Of a DNA stretch of 64,000 nt, positions 1 through 8,250 are shown piece by piece. Under the pieces are notes generated by a model. That model saw nothing but the letters and a program-made list of their open reading frames with translations, did no database searches and was not told the origin of the DNA. Both the position numbers and the translations under genes were made by a program. The stretch spans positions 707,117 to 771,116 of the forward strand of contig CAWELH010000008.1 in assembly GCA_963809925.1 (NCBI GenBank), written 5' to 3'. Position 1 is the first letter of the stretch. Each line of letters starts with the position of its first letter. Origin of the DNA: DASQZK01 sp963809925 (GTDB taxonomy: Bacteria; Bacteroidota; Bacteroidia; Bacteroidales; GCA-2748055).

Positions 1-1006
1 TATACGGAGAACCATCGGGTTTGAAATTTTTATTGGCCCATCCATAAAGTGGTTCATTTGCCCACCGGGCTGAATCTTCTTTGAAGACGGAGTAAGAATA
101 ATAATTTCTTCTTTCCGGTTTGGATGCCTTCAGCGTTTCTCTGAGGAAGGTCCTGAAATGGGTTGCCAGGCCGGTTGTATGACTTTGCAGGTTATAGTCG
201 GTGATCAACGGCAGTTTCAAAACCGAATCACAGATTTCACTGTCGAGGAAACCGTACTTTTCCATCTGGCTCAGTACGATGTTCCTGCGTCGTATGGAAT
301 TTTCCGTGTTCAGTACCGGGCTGTAATAGGTTGGGGCTTTCAGGAGCCCGATAAGGTCGGCGCTCTCCTCAAGTTTTAATGAATCAGGAGTTGTATTGAA
401 GAACATACTTGCGGCCGATTTGATACCGTAGGCCTCATGGCCAAATGGGACAGTATTGAGGTACATAACCAGGATTTCCTTTTTGGTATAGTACCGTTCC
501 AGCCTCACCGCGGTATTCCATTCCTTGAACTTCACAACAATAATATCGATCATCCTTCTCAGCTTACTGTGGTATTCAAGGTCGCGTGTGTTGAAGAGGT
601 TCTTGGCCAGCTGCTGGGTCAGGGTACTTCCGCCTCCGGTATTCTGTCCGCCGAGAATGGTCTTCAGTACCACCCTGAAAAGGCCGCGGGTGTCAATACC
701 GGAGTGTTTTTCAAAACGGATATCCTCTGTAGCAATCAGGGCATGTACAAGATCCAGAGACAAATCATCATAATTTACAAACGATCTGTTCTGTACATAA
801 TATTTGCCAAGGAGTTCACCATCAATGGTGTAAATCTCAGAAGCGAGATTGTTTTCAGGATTTTCAAGCTTTTCAAATGTTGGCAGGTCACCAAATTTAC
901 CCGTAGAAATTAAAAGAAAAATAAGTACAATCAATATAACAGGTACGAGGATAACTGCCCAGAAAATCCTGAGATATAATTTTTTACGATCGTTGTCAGA
1001 AGCCAT
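1..1006 (-). CDS. Class A penicillin-binding protein (PBP1A-like), 5' part, runs off the window
   Basis: Bifunctional peptidoglycan glycosyltransferase/transpeptidase; only the N-terminal ~335 residues are present because the gene continues past base 1. I translated the minus strand from an ATG at 1006. It gives a short cytoplasmic tail, one membrane anchor (about residues 11-33) and then the glycosyltransferase family 51 domain: EDIRFEKHSGID carries the catalytic Glu motif (ED..F..H.G.D) and GGSTLTQQLAKN is the second signature. The transpeptidase domain with its SxxK motif lies outside the window. The gene is divergent from topA, with a promoter-like element about 20 nt upstream of the start. 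The family call is secure; which PBP1 paralogue it is cannot be decided from this part. Confidence 0.93.
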   Translation of the reverse strand, partial: MASDNDRKKLYLRIFWAVILVPVILIVLIFLLISTGKFGDLPTFEKLENPENNLASEIYTIDGELLGKYYVQNRSFVNYDDLSLDLVHALIATEDIRFEKHSGIDTRGLFRVVLKTILGGQNTGGGSTLTQQLAKNLFNTRDLEYHSKLRRMIDIIVVKFKEWNTAVRLERYYTKKEILVMYLNTVPFGHEAYGIKSAASMFFNTTPDSLKLEESADLIGLLKAPTYYSPVLNTENSIRRRNIVLSQMEKYGFLDSEICDSVLKLPLITDYNLQSHTTGLATHFRTFLRETLKASKPERRNYYSYSVFKEDSARWANEPLYGWANKNFKPDGSPY

Positions 1007-1025
1007 ATTTTTTTCTGGTTTGCAG

Positions 1026-1053
1026 CAAAAATAACAATATTTTTTTTATCAAA
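1026..1053 (-). promoter_or_regulatory. Bacteroidota-type promoter for the PBP gene
   Basis: Read on the minus strand, TATTTTTG (1026-1033) matches the TAnnTTTG -7 consensus, and TTTG (1050-1053) is a possible -33 element. The spacer is 16 nt, shorter than the usual ~19-21. Its -33 motif overlaps that of the divergent topA promoter within CAAAATTTG. Confidence 0.4.
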
Positions 1054-1054
1054 A

Positions 1055-1086
1055 TTTGAACTATGCAGATGTTTTAATTTACTTTG
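1055..1086 (+). promoter_or_regulatory. Candidate topA promoter
   Basis: TTTG at 1055-1058, a 20-nt spacer and TTACTTTG at 1079-1086 fit the Bacteroidota -33/-7 pattern with one mismatch. A strong ribosome binding site (GAAGGAGA, about 1106-1113) precedes the topA ATG. Confidence 0.45.
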
Positions 1087-1120
1087 CAGGTTTTAATCAT
1101 CTCGTGAAGGAGAATGACAT

Positions 1121-3421
1121 ATGAAGGAAGATAACCTCGTCATCGTTGAGTCGCCCGCAAAGGCAAAGACTATTGAAAAATTCCTTGGTAAGGATTTCCT
1201 CGTAAAATCTAGCTTTGGACACATCCGTGACCTGTCAAAGAAAAATCTCGGCATTGACCTTAAAAACAACTATAAACCGGAATATATTGTACCGGCTGAT
1301 AAGAAAAAAGTTGTGGATGAGCTGAAGAAGCTGTCGAAGGAAGCCGGCACGGTATGGCTCGCTTCTGATGAGGACCGGGAAGGTGAAGCCATTGCCTGGC
1401 ACCTCTATGAAGTTTTGAAGCTGAAGAAGGAAAACACCCGTAGGATTGTATTCCACGAAATTACCAAAGATGCTATTCTGAATGCAATTCAAAGCCCGCG
1501 CTTTATCGACAATAATCTTGTCAATGCGCAACAGGCAAGGAGGATCCTTGACCGTATCGTGGGTTTTGAGATCTCCCCCATACTATGGAAAAAAATCAAA
1601 CCGGCATTATCAGCCGGACGGGTCCAATCTGTTGCCGTTAAACTCATTGTAGAACGGGAGCGGGAGATAAAGGCCTTCGAGAGCAGCTCTGCCTTCAGGA
1701 TCATCGCAGTGTTTAATGTCACCGATACCAATGGCAGGAATGTCACCCTTAACGCCGAACTTGACAAGCGACTGCCCGATGAGAAATCGACCATCAGCCT
1801 GTTGGAGAAGGTAAAGGATGCAGGGTTCAGGGTTCTTGATGTGACGAAGAAACCAACAAAGAAATCACCGTCACCACCCTTCACCACCTCAACCTTACAG
1901 CAGGAGGCCAGCAGGAAACTCGGCTATTCGGTTTCTCAAACCATGACCATCGCCCAGCGTCTTTATGAGGGTGGAAAGATCACCTATATGCGTACCGATT
2001 CGGTCAATCTCTCCAACACCGCCCTGGCTGGCGCGGCAGCTGTGATCGGGAAACAATTTGGGAAAGAATATCTCAAGGCCAGGCAATTTGCAACAAAAAC
2101 CAAAGGCGCCCAGGAGGCGCATGAAGCCATCCGGCCTACTTACATGGACAATAGCACCATTACAGGCAGTAATCAGGAGAAGCGCCTGTATGAGTTAATC
2201 TGGAAAAGGACGGTTGCTTCACAAATGAGTGATGCCAGCCTGGAAAAGACAACCATAAGGATCAAGAATGACCGGACACCGGATCTTTTTATGGCTACCG
2301 GTGAGGTACTGAAATTTGACGGATTCCTGAAAGTATATATGGAATCAAGCGACGAAGACAGTGAAGAGGAAACAAAAGGTCTTCTCCCTCCGCTCAACCA
2401 AAACGATTTGCTAACCCTCGATCATATCGATGCTACGGAAAAATTCACCATTCATCCACCGAGGTATGCTGAAGCCAGCCTGGTTAAAAAGCTGGAGGAA
2501 CTCGGTATCGGACGACCTTCCACGTACGCGCCCACCATTTCAACCATTCAACAGCGAGGTTACGTTGTGAGGGAGGACCGGCCCGGGCAGGATCGTCAAT
2601 TTACGGTGATCACCCTCGAAAAGGGCAAAATCGAGAAAACTGTAAAAAAGGAAAACTACGGTTTTGAAAAGTCCAAACTCTTTCCCACGGATATCGGCAC
2701 CATTGTCAACGATTTCCTGGAACAATATTTCGGAAATATTATGGACTACAATTTCACGGCTTCTGTAGAAGAAGAATTCGACCGGATTGCTGATGGAGAG
2801 CTGGAATGGACAGTTATGATCGATCATTTCTACCGCCCCTTTCATGTTATCGTGGATAAAACACAAGAGACCGGTGAGAAGGCGAAGGGCGAAAAATTAC
2901 TCGGCACCGATCCAACCTCGGGGAAGAACATCGTTGTTAAGATTGGACGTTACGGGCCCATAGCCCAGATCGGCGAAGCCACGGATGAGGAAAAGCCCAG
3001 ATTTGCCAGCCTTCTGAAAGGCCAGAGCATCGAGACCATCACCCTGGAGGAAGCCCTTGAACTCTTCAAGCTGCCCCGGACCATCGGTGATTATGAGGGA
3101 GCTGAAGTGGTGATCGGCGTTGGCCGGTTCGGGCCCTATGTAAGGCATCAGTCGAAATTTTATTCTCTGAAAAAAGGGGTGGATGATCCGATGAAAATAA
3201 AGATGGAAAGGGCCATCGAACTTATCGAAGAAAAAAGACTGCAGGAAAAGAACAGACAAATCAAAAAATTTGATGACCTTGAAGTTCTCAATGGCCGTTT
3301 CGGTCCCTATATTGCCTACCAGGGGAAAAACTATAAGATCCCTAAAAGTGTAACGCCCGGTGATCTTACCCTTGAGCAATGTATGGAGATCATTCAGAAA
3401 GCTGACAAAAAGAAAAAATAA
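1121..3421 (+). CDS. topA: DNA topoisomerase I (type IA)
   Basis: Relaxes negative supercoils by transient single-strand cleavage. The 766-residue protein starts with a Toprim domain (VIVESPAKAKTIEKFLG near residue 8, acidic DEDREGEA at 83-90). The catalytic tyrosine is Tyr289 in GKITYMRTDS. The C-terminal region has no four-cysteine zinc fingers; instead it carries three GR(Y/F)GP-type repeats (near residues 610, 667 and 727), the arrangement usual in Bacteroidota and other non-enterobacterial TopA. A good Shine-Dalgarno sequence 8-10 nt upstream supports the start. The stop codon directly abuts the ATG of the next gene, so the two are probably translationally coupled. Confidence 0.98.
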   Translation: MKEDNLVIVESPAKAKTIEKFLGKDFLVKSSFGHIRDLSKKNLGIDLKNNYKPEYIVPADKKKVVDELKKLSKEAGTVWLASDEDREGEAIAWHLYEVLKLKKENTRRIVFHEITKDAILNAIQSPRFIDNNLVNAQQARRILDRIVGFEISPILWKKIKPALSAGRVQSVAVKLIVEREREIKAFESSSAFRIIAVFNVTDTNGRNVTLNAELDKRLPDEKSTISLLEKVKDAGFRVLDVTKKPTKKSPSPPFTTSTLQQEASRKLGYSVSQTMTIAQRLYEGGKITYMRTDSVNLSNTALAGAAAVIGKQFGKEYLKARQFATKTKGAQEAHEAIRPTYMDNSTITGSNQEKRLYELIWKRTVASQMSDASLEKTTIRIKNDRTPDLFMATGEVLKFDGFLKVYMESSDEDSEEETKGLLPPLNQNDLLTLDHIDATEKFTIHPPRYAEASLVKKLEELGIGRPSTYAPTISTIQQRGYVVREDRPGQDRQFTVITLEKGKIEKTVKKENYGFEKSKLFPTDIGTIVNDFLEQYFGNIMDYNFTASVEEEFDRIADGELEWTVMIDHFYRPFHVIVDKTQETGEKAKGEKLLGTDPTSGKNIVVKIGRYGPIAQIGEATDEEKPRFASLLKGQSIETITLEEALELFKLPRTIGDYEGAEVVIGVGRFGPYVRHQSKFYSLKKGVDDPMKIKMERAIELIEEKRLQEKNRQIKKFDDLEVLNGRFGPYIAYQGKNYKIPKSVTPGDLTLEQCMEIIQKADKKKK

Positions 3422-4579
3422 ATGGACCTCAACGATTACTTTGATCCGGTCAGCCTCGAAAAGCCTGATTTCAGCCTGTTCAGGGAAATTTATACATTCA
3501 GTCACTCCATCGCGATCAACACGCCCGATACTCCGATCAGGGATATCGGCAATTTTGACATTGCCCTGATGGGAGTGGGGGAAGACAAGAATGCCTTCCT
3601 TAAAGGAGCCGCCGATGCTCCCGATCAGATCAGGGAAAAGCTTTATATGCTTGGCTATGTAAACAAAAAAGTAAAGATCATCGATCTCGGTAACCTGAAA
3701 ATCACTCAACACATCAATGATACCTACTTTGCCCTCCGTGACATTCTGAATGAACTTGTGTCGCAACGGGTTATACCGGTCATCTTCGGCGGCAGCCAGG
3801 ACCTCACCTATGGACTTTCGCTTGGACTGAGTAAGTCGGACAAATTCTGGAACCTTACCACTCTCGACAGCAAGCTCGACTTTGATTCAGGGAAGAAGGG
3901 CCTCAGTTCGGAAAACTACCTCGATACCATTTTCCGGGAAAGTCGGAACAACACACTCAATTATATTAATATAGGGCATCAGCTATACTTCACCCCATTA
4001 AAGATGCTCGACAGGTTGGAAAATTCAGGCTACGAGAGCATACGCCTCGGTACGGCCCGTTCGGCCCTCCACGAGACGGAGCCTGTGATGCGCGATACTG
4101 ATATCCTCAGTATTGACATGAGCTGTGTGAGACAGTCGGATGCTCCCGGAGCCAGCATCCCGACGCCGAACGGATTCTTTGGACATGAGCTATGCCAGAT
4201 GACGCGATATGCAGGGGCATCAGATAAGCTCAAAGCCATTGCATTTTTTGAAATCAGTCCTGCCCAGGATATCAATAAACATACGTCGCATCTGGCAGCG
4301 CAAGCTGCATGGTACTTTATTGAAGGCTTCTCGCTGAAGGTTCGTGAGAAGCCACAGATTGGCAGCAGCAAGAAATTCATTGTCGACATGAGTGCGACGG
4401 CCGACCATCTCGTATTCTATAAGAGCAACCAGACCGACCGCTGGTGGATGGAGTTACCGGTCAAGGATCCCGGAACCGGCAGGAACTATCTGCTTGCCTG
4501 TTCCCATGAAGACTATCTGAAAGCCTGTAATCATGAAATCCCGGACCGATGGTGGAAGAGGATGAGGAAGTACAGCTAA
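3422..4579 (+). CDS. Arginase/formimidoylglutamase-family protein with degenerate metal site
   Basis: 385 residues with the ureohydrolase (arginase/agmatinase/formimidoylglutamase) fold signatures in order, each altered. The usual GGDH is GGSQ (123-126), the usual DAHxD is DSKLD (149-153), and the usual DxDxxDP is DMSCVRQSD (232-240). Two histidines and one aspartate that normally bind the Mn pair are therefore missing, while three aspartates remain. A ~70-residue C-terminal extension rich in Trp and Arg follows the fold. Bacteroidota annotations often call such proteins formimidoylglutamase; from the residues seen I doubt ordinary hydrolase activity. ATG follows the topA TAA with no gap, and the T9SS operon lies 283 bp downstream. 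No his-degradation genes are nearby. Confidence 0.8.
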   Translation: MDLNDYFDPVSLEKPDFSLFREIYTFSHSIAINTPDTPIRDIGNFDIALMGVGEDKNAFLKGAADAPDQIREKLYMLGYVNKKVKIIDLGNLKITQHINDTYFALRDILNELVSQRVIPVIFGGSQDLTYGLSLGLSKSDKFWNLTTLDSKLDFDSGKKGLSSENYLDTIFRESRNNTLNYINIGHQLYFTPLKMLDRLENSGYESIRLGTARSALHETEPVMRDTDILSIDMSCVRQSDAPGASIPTPNGFFGHELCQMTRYAGASDKLKAIAFFEISPAQDINKHTSHLAAQAAWYFIEGFSLKVREKPQIGSSKKFIVDMSATADHLVFYKSNQTDRWWMELPVKDPGTGRNYLLACSHEDYLKACNHEIPDRWWKRMRKYS

Positions 4580-4754
4580 GACGGTGTTACAACACATCCC
4601 CCTGATATATTACGATGCATTTTTTTACTGGGAGTGCTGCCAGGATAGACAATAAAAAGAGCGATTTAGCGGTTTATTCAGTGCGTAACTCTGTAGTTAT
4701 TAGGTACAAAATATCGCGGATTCGAAACCTTATGCCATGACCCGCGTTATTAAC

Positions 4755-4774
4755 AATATTATGTTAATAATATT
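4755..4774. promoter_or_regulatory. Inverted repeat in the topA-operon/T9SS-operon intergenic region
   Basis: AATATTA (4755-4761), 6-nt loop, TAATATT (4768-4774). It is AT-only with no U-tract, so more likely an operator or a weak structure than a terminator. It overlaps the -33 element of the candidate porP promoter. The rest of the 283-bp gap shows no gene. Confidence 0.3.
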
Positions 4775-4805
4775 TGTTACATAGTAAGAATTTTGTTTAT
4801 TTTAG
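4773..4805 (+). promoter_or_regulatory. Candidate promoter of the T9SS core operon
   Basis: TTTG at 4773-4776, a 21-nt spacer and TATTTTAG at 4798-4805 (one mismatch to TAnnTTTG), about 58 nt upstream of the GTG start of porP. Assigned by pattern only. Confidence 0.35.
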
Positions 4806-4862
4806 CCTGTTCTTGAAAATCGCGGAAAAGCCGATAAAATGTGAACTAACCCATATAATCAG

Positions 4863-5804
4863 GTGAGATTAATCTTAGCCATATCATTACTTTTTACCTT
4901 TATTCTGACCCATGCACAACAGGATACTGATTTTAGTCAGTCAGGGTCCTGGCTTTCATTTATAAATCCTGGTTCTGCAGGCAGTAAGGACAAGATATGT
5001 CTGAACGCTGCCCACAGGCAGCAATGGGTTGGATTCAGAGGTGCGCCTTCCACTTCTTTCTTCAGTGCAGATGCCCCGTTTAGCCTTTTTGGCGCCAACC
5101 ATGGTGCAGCCATCAGTATCCTGAACGATGTATACGGTTTTAATACTGACCTGGGGTTGAGCCTTTCCTATGCATACCGGCTTGAATTGGGGAAGGGAAA
5201 ACTCGGAATCGGGGTTAAGTTCGGCATTTTAAATGAAGCCCTTGAACTGGGTTCCGACGGATGGACGATTCCCGATGGTATTGGCGACGTGGCAGGGGAT
5301 CCCGCTATCCCTCAAAACAGCGAATCAAGAGTGGCATTTGACATGGGTTTGGGAGTTTTTTACAAGACAGATAATCTTTTTTTCGGAATTTCCACAACCC
5401 ATTTAAACGAGCCCCGTATAAGGTACGAGAATGCTACTCCCTTTTTGGTCAGGCATTATTATGCAACAGCAGGTTATATCCTGCAGATGGCGAATCCTCT
5501 TTTTGAAGTGATGCCATCTTTCGTTCTTCGTTCTGATGGTCGTGTAAATCAATTGTATGTTAATACAAATGTGAGATACAATAAAAGATTTTGGGGAGGC
5601 GTTTCATATAGAACCGGAGATGCTGTCGTAGGAATCCTTGGCGTTGAACTGTTCAACGGTGTGCGGGTGGGATATTCTTACGATTATTCTCTTTCGAAGA
5701 TAGGTAAATATAATGACGGGACTCACGAACTAACTATAGGATACTGTTTTGACCTTAGTACCGACAAGTCTCCGCAAAAATATAAGAGCATTAGATTTTT
5801 ATAA
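4863..5804 (+). CDS. porP: PorP/SprF-family type IX secretion outer-membrane protein
   Basis: 313 residues with a cleavable signal peptide (ending near THAQQ, residue 19) and an outer-membrane beta-barrel pattern ending in GYCFDLS and a short tail. The PorP/SprF opening is recognisable: FSQSGSWLSFINPGSAG followed by CLNAAHRQQWVGF. PorP is an outer-membrane component of the T9SS that works with PorK/PorN, while SprF paralogues help secrete type B substrates. The start is GTG; an in-frame stop upstream at 4842-4844 leaves no alternative that retains the signal peptide. It leads the porP-gldK-gldL-gldM-gldN operon, the same order as the por operon of Porphyromonas. A second PorP/SprF paralogue lies near 33 kb next to a giant adhesin. 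Confidence 0.93.
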   Translation: MRLILAISLLFTFILTHAQQDTDFSQSGSWLSFINPGSAGSKDKICLNAAHRQQWVGFRGAPSTSFFSADAPFSLFGANHGAAISILNDVYGFNTDLGLSLSYAYRLELGKGKLGIGVKFGILNEALELGSDGWTIPDGIGDVAGDPAIPQNSESRVAFDMGLGVFYKTDNLFFGISTTHLNEPRIRYENATPFLVRHYYATAGYILQMANPLFEVMPSFVLRSDGRVNQLYVNTNVRYNKRFWGGVSYRTGDAVVGILGVELFNGVRVGYSYDYSLSKIGKYNDGTHELTIGYCFDLSTDKSPQKYKSIRFL

Positions 5805-5886
5805 TAAATTGAGTACTTTTAAAACTTTGTTGTCGAAAATTTAAAAAAAAATAAGATTGACTATTGCAAATAACACTCAGAAAGCT

Positions 5887-7248
5887 ATGAAAAAGTTACT
5901 TTCCTTGCTGATTATGTTGGCAATTCTTGGCAGCTGTACCAACACCAACAACGGGGAACTGACCGGTGTTTCGGGCCGTAAAGCCTACATTGAACCCGAT
6001 CCATACGGTATGATTTTTATACCCGCGGGCAGTTTTGTTATGGGTCCAAGCGACCAAGACCTCACCTTTGCACAGAACGCATCTTCGAAGACCGTTTCCA
6101 TCGATGCATTCTGGATGGATGAGACCGAAATTACCAACAATGAATACCGGCAATTTGTATACTGGGTGAAGGATTCACTTCTCCGCCAGGCGCTAGTTGA
6201 CGATCAGATCGATGATTACATCCTTAAAGACAAGGAAGGTAATCCGTTGTTGATGAACAAAAACGGACAGGAATCCGCGCTGATTGACTGGGACGCTAAA
6301 ATCGACTATAATGATGAGAATGGTGATGTGCAGGCTGCCATCGACCGAATTGGACTCTATTATACCGGTGATGCACAATTCTGGGGACGGAAACAGGTTG
6401 CCGTTGAAAAACTCATCTACAATTATTTCTGGATCGACCTTCAGCAAGCTGCCAAACGTAGTAACCGATACAACTATAAGACACAACAATATGAAGGTAC
6501 CGTTACGAATCCCGATGGTACCGTTTCTCCTATCCAGGGAAGACAGTCATTTGTTATCAGGGATCAGGTGCCCGTTTATCCCGACACCCTGGTATGGATT
6601 GCCGACTTTACCTACTCATTCAATGAACCGTATGCCAACCTCTATTTCTGGCATCCTTCATACGACAACTATCCGGTTGTAGGAGTTAACTGGAAGCAGG
6701 CCAATGCATTCTGTATCTGGCGGACGCAGTACCTGAATACAGCTCTTGCCGGCGATGATCAACCTTTTGTACAGGATTACAGGCTGCCCATCGAAGCAGA
6801 ATGGGAATATGCAGCCAGAGGCGATCTCGATCTCAGCATGTATCCATGGGGCGGACCCTATACAAGGAACGAAACCGGTTGCTTCCTTGCCAACTTTAAA
6901 CCTCTCAGAGGTAACTATATTGACGACGGAGCGCTTATTACTCAGAGAGTGGGTGCCTATTCTCCAAACGAATACGGTTTGTACGATATGTCAGGGAACG
7001 TGGCAGAATGGACGGCAAATGCATACGACGAATCGGCTTACGTATTCTCTCATAACATGAATCCTGATTTTAAATATAACGCCAAACCCGATGATCCTCC
7101 AGTAATGAAACGAAAAGTTATCAGAGGTGGATCTTGGAAGGACGTGGCTCATTATCTGCAAGTTAGTGTCCGAGACTATGAATATCAGGATACGGCCAAA
7201 TCATACATTGGATTCAGATGTGTTCGCTCTTATTTAGGCACTAAATAA
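5887..7248 (+). CDS. gldK: T9SS ring lipoprotein GldK/PorK
   Basis: Outer-membrane lipoprotein that forms, with GldN/PorN, the large periplasmic ring of the type IX secretion system. I chose the ATG at 5887 over a TTG 30 nt upstream because it gives a clean lipoprotein signal peptide with lipobox LGSC (Cys near residue 17). The rest is an FGE-sulfatase fold: GMIFIPAGSFVMGP near 42, DETEITNNEYRQF near 78, PIEAEWEYAARG near 300 and IGFRCVRS at the end. The cysteine pair that does catalysis in true formylglycine-generating enzymes is absent (GGSWKDVAHYL), so its role is structural. About 453 residues, usual for the family; 18 nt separate it from gldL. Confidence 0.96.
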   Translation: MKKLLSLLIMLAILGSCTNTNNGELTGVSGRKAYIEPDPYGMIFIPAGSFVMGPSDQDLTFAQNASSKTVSIDAFWMDETEITNNEYRQFVYWVKDSLLRQALVDDQIDDYILKDKEGNPLLMNKNGQESALIDWDAKIDYNDENGDVQAAIDRIGLYYTGDAQFWGRKQVAVEKLIYNYFWIDLQQAAKRSNRYNYKTQQYEGTVTNPDGTVSPIQGRQSFVIRDQVPVYPDTLVWIADFTYSFNEPYANLYFWHPSYDNYPVVGVNWKQANAFCIWRTQYLNTALAGDDQPFVQDYRLPIEAEWEYAARGDLDLSMYPWGGPYTRNETGCFLANFKPLRGNYIDDGALITQRVGAYSPNEYGLYDMSGNVAEWTANAYDESAYVFSHNMNPDFKYNAKPDDPPVMKRKVIRGGSWKDVAHYLQVSVRDYEYQDTAKSYIGFRCVRSYLGTK

Positions 7249-7266
7249 TTAAAATCAACCTCAGAT

Positions 7267-8232
7267 ATGAACGTTACCGAAATAGTTCAGAGTTCCGGAT
7301 GGAAAAACTTTATGGCCAAACTTTATGGCCTGGGTGCTTCCGTTGTTATTATCGGAGCGATGTTTAAGCTCATGCACTGGCCTTTTGCAAGTGTTATGAT
7401 CGTTGGCGGACTGACAACCGAAGCTATCATCTTCTTCTTTTCAGCTTTTGAACCCTTGCATGAAGAACTCGACTGGACACTGGTATACCCCGAACTTGCC
7501 GGAATGACGGATCCCGATGAGCTGGAGGAAATACGTGAAGATAATATTGCAAACAGAGGTGTTGGTTTGCAGAAATTTGATGAATTATTCAAGGATGCAA
7601 ATATCCAGCCTGAAACCGTTAAAAGTCTGAGCAGGGGATTGATCAGCCTGAATGAAACAACAGCTAACCTCTCGGATATCACTGCTGCTTCGCTGGCAAC
7701 CAAGGAATACATGAACAGCATGAAAAGTGCCGCTCAGGCTATCCAGACCGTTTCGTCAGCCTATTCCGATAATACGGGTTCCCTGAACGAATCAGTGAAT
7801 TCGTTGGCCTCTTCCTATAAACAGACGGCCGAGATCGTAAATAAATCGGGTGAAGAGATTGCCAAAAAATTTGCACAGCAATCTTCCGAACTCTCTACCT
7901 CGTACAACGATTTAACCAATACTGTTAAGTCTGATTATACCAACATATCAGCCGGACACAAACAATTCAGTGAACAGCTTGCATCACTTAACAAGAACCT
8001 GAATGAGCTGAATTCGGCCTATGTGGCACAGGTGAAAGGCACTCAGCAACATCTGAAGGGAACTGATGACATTTATAAGGGTATCGAAAATATGATCCGG
8101 GATCTTAAGTCATCGGTCGACGAAACCCAGAAATACAAAGATGAAATCAGCAAGCTGAGTCAGAATCTTTCAGAACTAAACAACATTTACGGTAATATGC
8201 TCTCTGCAATGAGCGTGGTTACCAAGAAATAA
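7267..8232 (+). CDS. gldL: T9SS/gliding motor inner-membrane protein GldL/PorL
   Basis: GldL with GldM forms the proton-driven rotary motor powering type IX secretion and gliding. The 321-residue protein has two transmembrane helices within residues ~18-62 and a long, mostly helical, coiled-coil-like cytoplasmic part. Charged residues in the helices, Lys34, His37 and Glu52, line up with residues of Flavobacterium GldL known to matter for proton coupling (FKxxH and TEA motifs). The cytoplasmic region is rich in Ser, Asn and Gln with heptad-like patterns. It is evenly spaced, 18 nt from both gldK and gldM, inside the T9SS operon. Confidence 0.96.
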   Translation: MNVTEIVQSSGWKNFMAKLYGLGASVVIIGAMFKLMHWPFASVMIVGGLTTEAIIFFFSAFEPLHEELDWTLVYPELAGMTDPDELEEIREDNIANRGVGLQKFDELFKDANIQPETVKSLSRGLISLNETTANLSDITAASLATKEYMNSMKSAAQAIQTVSSAYSDNTGSLNESVNSLASSYKQTAEIVNKSGEEIAKKFAQQSSELSTSYNDLTNTVKSDYTNISAGHKQFSEQLASLNKNLNELNSAYVAQVKGTQQHLKGTDDIYKGIENMIRDLKSSVDETQKYKDEISKLSQNLSELNNIYGNMLSAMSVVTKK

Positions 8233-8250
8233 TTAATCCTTTTATCAGCT

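Noticed and set aside
2897..3766. 289-residue open frame opposite topA and the arginase-like gene
   Set aside because: It is antisense to two secure genes and has no family features.
5857..5886. TTG start for gldK 30 nt upstream
   Set aside because: It would place ten polar residues ahead of a complete lipoprotein signal peptide; the ATG at 5887 is sufficient.
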